Program-made: the position numbers and the translations under genes
The notes under the pieces: generated by a model
What the model was told of the DNA's origin: nothing
Databases searched by the model: none
What the model saw: the letters and a program-made list of their open reading frames with translations, nothing else
Source: Glandiceps talaboti
Taxonomy: Eukaryota; Hemichordata; Enteropneusta; Spengelidae
Length of the DNA: 64,000 nt
Reading direction: 5' to 3'
Assembly (NCBI RefSeq): GCF_964340395.1
Contig: NC_135568.1
Location: 18,639,748 to 18,703,747 of the forward strand
Shown: positions 58,501 to 64,000 of the stretch, one piece after another
How the letters are laid out: every line of letters begins with the position of its first letter
Position numbering within the stretch: the stretch's first letter is position 1

Positions 58501-61500
58501 TGTTTTATAAACTTGACTTTGTACATTGTAGTTGGGAAGTGTTTTATAAACTTGACTGTGGACATTGTAGTTGGGAAGTGTTTTATAAACTTGACTGTGG
58601 ACTTTGTAGTTGGGAAGTGTTTTATAAACTTGACTTTGTACATTGTAGTTGGGAAGTGTTTTATAAACTTGACTGTGGACTTTGTAGTTGGGAAGTGTTT
58701 TATAAACTTGACTTTGTACATTGTAGTTGGGAAGTGTTTTATAAACTTGACTGTGGACATTGTAGTTGGGAAGTGTTTTATAAACTTGACTGTGGACATT
58801 GTAGTTGGGAAGTGTTTTATAAACTTGACTGTGGACATTGTAGTTGGGAAGTGTTTTATAAACTTGACTGTGGACATTGTAGTTGGGAAGTGTTTTATAA
58901 ACTTGACTGTGGACATTGTAGTTGGGAAGTGTTTTATAAACTTGACTTTGTACATTGTAGTTGGGAAGTGTTTTATAAACTTGACTGTGGACTTTGTAGT
59001 TGGGAAGTGTTTTATAAACTTGACTTTGTACATTGTAGTTGGGAAGTGTTTTATAAACTTGACTGTGGACATTGTAGTTGGGAAGTGTTTTATAAACTTG
59101 ACTGTGGACTTTGTAGTTGGGAAGTGTTTTATAAACTTGACTGTGGACATTGTAGTTGGGAAGTGTTTTATAAACTTGACTGTGGACATTGTAGTTGGGA
59201 AGTGTTTTATAAACTTGACTGTGGACATTGTAGTTGGGAAGTGTTTTATAAACTTGACTGTGGACATTGTAGTTGGGAAGTGTTTTATAAACTTGACTGT
59301 GGACATTGTAGTTGGGAAGTGTTTTATAAACTTGACTGTGGACATTGTAGTTGGGAAGTGTTTTATAAACTTGACTGTGGACATTGTAGTTGGGAAGTGT
59401 TTTATAAACTTGACTGGACTTTGTAGTTGGGAAGTGTTTTATAAACTTGACTGGACTTTGTAGTTGGGAAGTGTTATATAAACTTGACTGTGGACTTTGT
59501 AGTTGGGAAGTGTTATATAAACTTGACTGTGGACTTTGTACATTGTAGTTGGGAAGTGTTTTATAAACTTGACTGTGGACTTTGTAGTTGGGAAGTGTTA
59601 TATAAACTTGACTGTGGACATTGTAGTTGGGAAGTGTTTTATAAACTTGACTGTGGACATTGTAGTTGGGAAGTGTTTTATAAACTTGACTGTGGACATT
59701 GTAGTTGGGAAGTGTTTTATAAACTTGACTGTGGACTTTGTAGTTGGGAAGTGTTTTATAAACTTGACTGGACTTTGTACATTGGGAAGTGTTTTATAAA
59801 CTTGACTGGACTTTGTACATTGGGAAGTGTTTTATAAACTTGACTTTGTACATTGTAGTTGGGAAGTGTTTTATAAACTTGACTGTGGACATTGTAGTTG
59901 GGAAGTGTTTTATAAACTTGACTGTGGACTTTGTAGTTGGGAAGTGTTTTATAAACTTGACTGGACTTTGTACATTGGGAAGTGTTTTATAAACTTGACT
60001 TTGGACTTTGTACATTGGGAAGTGTTTTATAAACTTGACTTTGTACATTGTAGTTGGGAAGTGTTTTATAAACTTGACTGTGGACATTGTAGTTGGGAAG
60101 TGTTTTATAAACTTGACTGTGGACTTTGTAGTTGGGAAGTGTTTTATAAACTTGACTTTGTACATTGTAGTTGGGAAGTGTTATATAAACTTGACTTTGT
60201 ACATTGTAGTTGGGAAGTGTTATATAAACTTGACTTTGTACATTGTAGTTGGGAAGTGTTTTATAAACTTGACTGTGGACATTGTAGTTGGGAAGTGTTT
60301 TATAAACTTGACTTTGTACATTGTAGTTGGGAAGTGTTTTATAAACTTGACTGTGGACATTGTAGTTGGGAAGTGTTTTATAAACTTGACTGGACTTTGT
60401 AGTTGGGAAGTGTTTTATAAACTTGACTGTGGACATTGTAGTTGGGAAGTGTTATATAAACTTGACTGTGGACATTGTAGTTGGGAAGTGTTATATAAAC
60501 TTGACTGTGGACTTTGTACATTGTAGTTGGGAAGTGTTATATAAACTTGACTGTGGACTTTGTAGTTGGGAAGTGTTTTATAAACTTGACTGTGGACATT
60601 GTAGTTGGGAAGTGTTATATAAACTTGACTGGACATTGTAGTTGGGAAGTGTTTTATAAACTTGACTGTGGACTTTGTAGTTGGGAAGTGTTTTATAAAC
60701 TTGACTGTGGACATTGTAGTTGGGAAGTGTTATATAAACTTGACTGGACATTGTAGTTGGGAAGTGTTTTATAAACTTGACTGTGGACATTGTAGTTGGG
60801 AAGTGTTTTATAAACTTGACTTTGTACATTGTAGTTGGGAAGTGTTATATAAACTTGACTGTGGACATTGTAGTTGGGAAGTGTTTTATAAACTTGACTT
60901 TGTACATTGTAGTTGGGAAGTGTTTTATAAACTTGACTGTGGACATTGTAGTTGGGAAGTGTTATATAAACTTGACTGTGGACTTTGTACATTGTAGTTG
61001 GGAAGTGTTATATAAACTTGACTGTGGACATTGTAGTTGGGAAGTGTTTTATAAACTTGACTGTGGACATTGTAGTTGGGAAGTGTTATATAAACTTGAC
61101 TGTGGACTTTGTACATTGTAGTTGGGAAGTGTTTTATAAACTTGACTGTGGACATTGTAGTTGGGAAGTGTTATATAAACTTGACTGTGGACTTTGTACA
61201 TTGTAGTTGGGAAGTGTTTTATAAACTTGACTGTGGACATTGTAGTTGGGAAGTGTTATATAAACTTGACTTTGTACATTGTAGTTGGGAAGTGTTATAT
61301 AAACTTGACTTTGTACATTGTAGTTGGGAAGTGTTTTATAAACTTGACTGTGGACATTGTAGTTGGGAAGTGTTTTATAAACTTGACTGTGGACATTGTA
61401 GTTGGGAAGTGTTATATAAACTTGACTTTGTACATTGTAGTTGGGAAGTGTTATATAAACTTGACTTTGTACATTGTAGTTGGGAAGTGTTTTATAAACT

Positions 61501-64000
61501 TGACTGTGGACATTGTAGTTGGGAAGTGTTATATAAACTTGACTGTGGACATTGTAGTTGGGAAGTGTTTTATAAACTTGACTGTGGACTTTGTAGTTGG
61601 GAAGTGTTTTATAAACTTGACTGTGGACATTGTAGTTGGGAAGTGTTTTATAAACTTGACTTTGTACATTGTAGTTGGGAAGTGTTTTATAAACTTGACT
61701 GTGGACATTGTAGTTGGGAAGTGTTTTATAAACTTGACTGTGGACATTGTAGTTGGGAAGTGTTTTATAAACTTGACTGTGGACATTGTAGTTGGGAAGT
61801 GTTTTATAAACTTGACTTTGTACATTGTAGTTGGGAAGTGTTATATAAACTTGACTTTGTACATTGTAGTTGGGAAGTGTTTTATAAACTTGACTGTGGA
61901 CATTGTAGTTGGGAAGTGTTTTATAAACTTGACTTTGTACATTGTAGTTGGGAAGTGTTTTATAAACTTGACTGTGGACTTTGTAGTTGGGAAGTGTTTT
62001 ATAAACTTGACTGTGGACATTGTAGTTGGGAAGTGTTTTATAAACTTGACTGTGGACATTGTAGTTGGGAAGTGTTTTATAAACTTGACTGTGGACATTG
62101 TAGTTGGGAAGTGTTTTATAAACTTGACTGTGGACATTGTAGTTGGGAAGTGTTTTATAAACTTGACTGTGGACATTGTAGTTGGGAAGTGTTTTATAAA
62201 CTTGACTTTGTACATTGTAGTTGGGAAGTGTTTTATAAACTTGACTGGACTTTGTAGTTGGGAAGTGTTTTATAAACTTGACTGTGGACATTGTAGTTGG
62301 GAAGTGTTTTATAAACTTGACTTTGTACATTGTAGTTGGGAAGTGTTTTATAAACTTGACTGTGGACATTGTAGTTGGGAAGTGTTTTATAAACTTGACT
62401 GTGGACATTGTAGTTGGGAAGTGTTTTATAAACTTGACTGTGGACATTGTAGTTGGGAAGTGTTTTATAAACTTGACTTTGTACATTGTAGTTGGGAAGT
62501 GTTATATAAACTTGACTTTGTACATTGTAGTTGGGAAGTGTTTTATAAACTTGACTGTGGACATTGTAGTTGGGAAGTGTTTTATAAACTTGACTTTGTA
62601 CATTGTAGTTGGGAAGTGTTTTATAAACTTGACTGTGGACATTGTAGTTGGGAAGTGTTTTATAAACTTGACTGTGGACATTGTAGTTGGGAAGTGTTTT
62701 ATAAACTTGACTGTGGACATTGTAGTTGGGAAGTGTTTTATAAACTTGACTTTGTACATTGTAGTTGGGAAGTGTTTTATAAACTTGACTGTGGACATTG
62801 TAGTTGGGAAGTGTTTTATAAACTTGACTGTGGACATTGTAGTTGGGAAGTGTTTTATAAACTTGACTGTGGACTTTGTAGTTGGGAAGTGTTTTATAAA
62901 CTTGACTGTGGACTTTGTAGTTGGGAAGTGTTTTATAAACTTGACTGTGGACATTGTAGTTGGGAAGTGTTTTATAAACTTGACTGTGGACTTTGTAGTT
63001 GGGAAGTGTTTTATAAACTTGACTGTGGACTTTGTAGTTGGGAAGTGTTTTATAAACTTGACTGTGGACATTGTAGTTGGGAAGTGTTTTATAAACTTGA
63101 CTGTGGACATTGTAGTTGGGAAGTGTTTTATAAACTTGACTGTGGACTTTGTAGTTGGGAAGTGTTTTATAAACTTGACTGTGGACTTTGTAGTTGGGAA
63201 GTGTTTTATAAACTTGACTGTGGACTTTGTAGTTGGGAAGTGTTTTATAAACTTGACTGTGGACATTGTAGTTGGGAAGTGTTTTATAAACTTGACTGTG
63301 GACATTGTAGTTGGGAAGTGTTTTATAAACTTGACTGTGGACTTTGTAGTTGGGAAGTGTTTTATAAACTTGACTGTGGACTTTGTAGTTGGGAAGTGTT
63401 TTATAAACTTGACTGTGGACATTGTAGTTGGGAAGTGTTTTATAAACTTGACTGTGGACATTGTAGTTGGGAAGTGTTTTATAAACTTGACTTTGTACAT
63501 TGTAGTTGGGAAGTGTTATATAAACTTGACTTTGTACATTGTAGTTGGGAAGTGTTTTATAAACTTGACTGTGGACTTTGTAGTTGGGAAGTGTTTTATA
63601 AACTTGACTTTGTACATTGTAGTTGGGAAGTGTTTTATAAACTTGACTGTGGACTTTGTAGTTGGGAAGTGTTTTATAAACTTGACTGTGGACTTTGTAG
63701 TTGGGAAGTGTTTTATAAACTTGACTGTGGACATTGTAGTTGGGAAGTGTTTTATAAACTTGACTGTGGACTTTGTAGTTGGGAAGTGTTTTATAAACTT
63801 GACTGTGGACTTTGTAGTTGGGAAGTGTTTTATAAACTTGACTGTGGACATTGTAGTTGGGAAGTGTTTTATAAACTTGACTTTGTACATTGTAGTTGGG
63901 AAGTGTTATATAAACTTGACTGTGGACATTGTAGTTGGGAAGTGTTTTATAAACTTGACTTTGTACATTGTAGTTGGGAAGTGTTTTATAAACTTGACTT
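55594..64000. repeat. minisatellite array, 39-bp unit, more than 200 copies, runs off the window
   Basis: The unit is ACATTGTAGTTGGGAAGTGT + TTTATAAACTTGACTGTGG. Three junction types recur between AACTTGACT and TTGGGAAG: TGTGGACATTGTAG, TGTGGACTTTGTAG and TTTGTACATTGTAG. There are also shorter (TGGACTTTGTACATTGGG) and longer (TGTGGACTTTGTACATTGTAG) forms, and TTTTATAAAC/TTATATAAAC. Blocks of junction types repeat (e.g. 57700-58020, 62870-63440). Frames of several hundred codons on both strands follow from the 39-bp (13-codon) period and shift at odd-length units, so they are not genes. Confidence 0.98.

Noticed and set aside
55570-63890. Many Cys/Trp-rich frames (CGHCSWEVFYKLD) resembling repeat proteins
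   Set aside because: They are frames of the 39-bp array on both strands, shifting wherever a unit length differs.

Overview
The window is animal nuclear DNA, AT-rich and dominated by repeats. Canonical GT-AG exons, decayed non-LTR retrotransposons with microsatellite tails, foldback and TIR transposons and long (TG)n/(GTAT)n tracts rule out a bacterial or viral origin. The mix (many private minisatellite families, abundant ACATGTA-type words, CR1/L2-like LINEs ending in pentamer tails) suits a marine invertebrate such as a bivalve, hemichordate, lancelet or similar. I cannot fix the phylum from sequence alone.

Gene content is sparse. The best call is on the + strand: a 90-bp exon at 38586-38675 carrying the basic/Ser-rich N-terminal motif of voltage-gated calcium channel beta subunits (CACNB). 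It is preceded by a phase-compatible start exon at 37425-37496 with a strong Kozak ATG. The next conserved CACNB exon was not found, so the intron probably runs past the window end through more than 20 kb of repeats. On the minus strand two phase-matched exon candidates (13281-13590, then 113-305) may belong to one unrecognised gene whose roughly 13-kb intron holds two large arrays. A TATA-like box with a short non-coding exon and a good donor lies at 25031-25129. Two further short coding-like segments (30937-31236 with an in-frame stop; 31744-31947) are unassigned.

Layout: 0-0.3 kb exon; 0.8-1.4 kb foldback and nested LINE debris; 1.4-5.7 kb 42-bp array; 7.4 kb AT repeat; 8.6-9.1 kb LINE; 9.2-10.3 kb R1 element; 10.9-12.7 kb 40-bp array; 13.3-13.6 kb exon; 13.9-15.6 kb 66-bp array; 15.6-16.4 kb R2 repeat plus an 18-bp array; 16.8-18.6 kb TIR element containing two foldback elements with 9-bp target duplications; 19.0-21.0 kb 45-bp array; 22.1-23.2 kb 31-bp array; 25-26.2 kb possible promoter and foldbacks; 29.5-30.6 kb LINE; 31.5-34.1 kb hAT-like element with 8-bp duplications; 34.3-34.8 kb 47-bp array; 37.4-38.7 kb CACNB exons; 42.7-43.4, 51.7-52.4 and 54.3-55.4 kb further R1 copies; 44.7-45.6 kb TTAA-flanked TIR element; 47.6-49.1 kb 49-bp array; 49.8-51.6 kb 43-bp array; 53.0-53.9 kb nearly perfect 33-bp array; 55.6 kb to the end an 8.4-kb 39-bp array. 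Eleven large arrays together cover roughly 25 kb.

The long open frames across the arrays come from unit lengths and stop-free units, not from genes. The most interesting signals are the higher-order structure of the arrays, an array apparently born from a dispersed repeat (R2), and a multi-copy modular family (R1) with a terminal hairpin, a TG tract and an internal tandem core resembling Helitron-associated elements.
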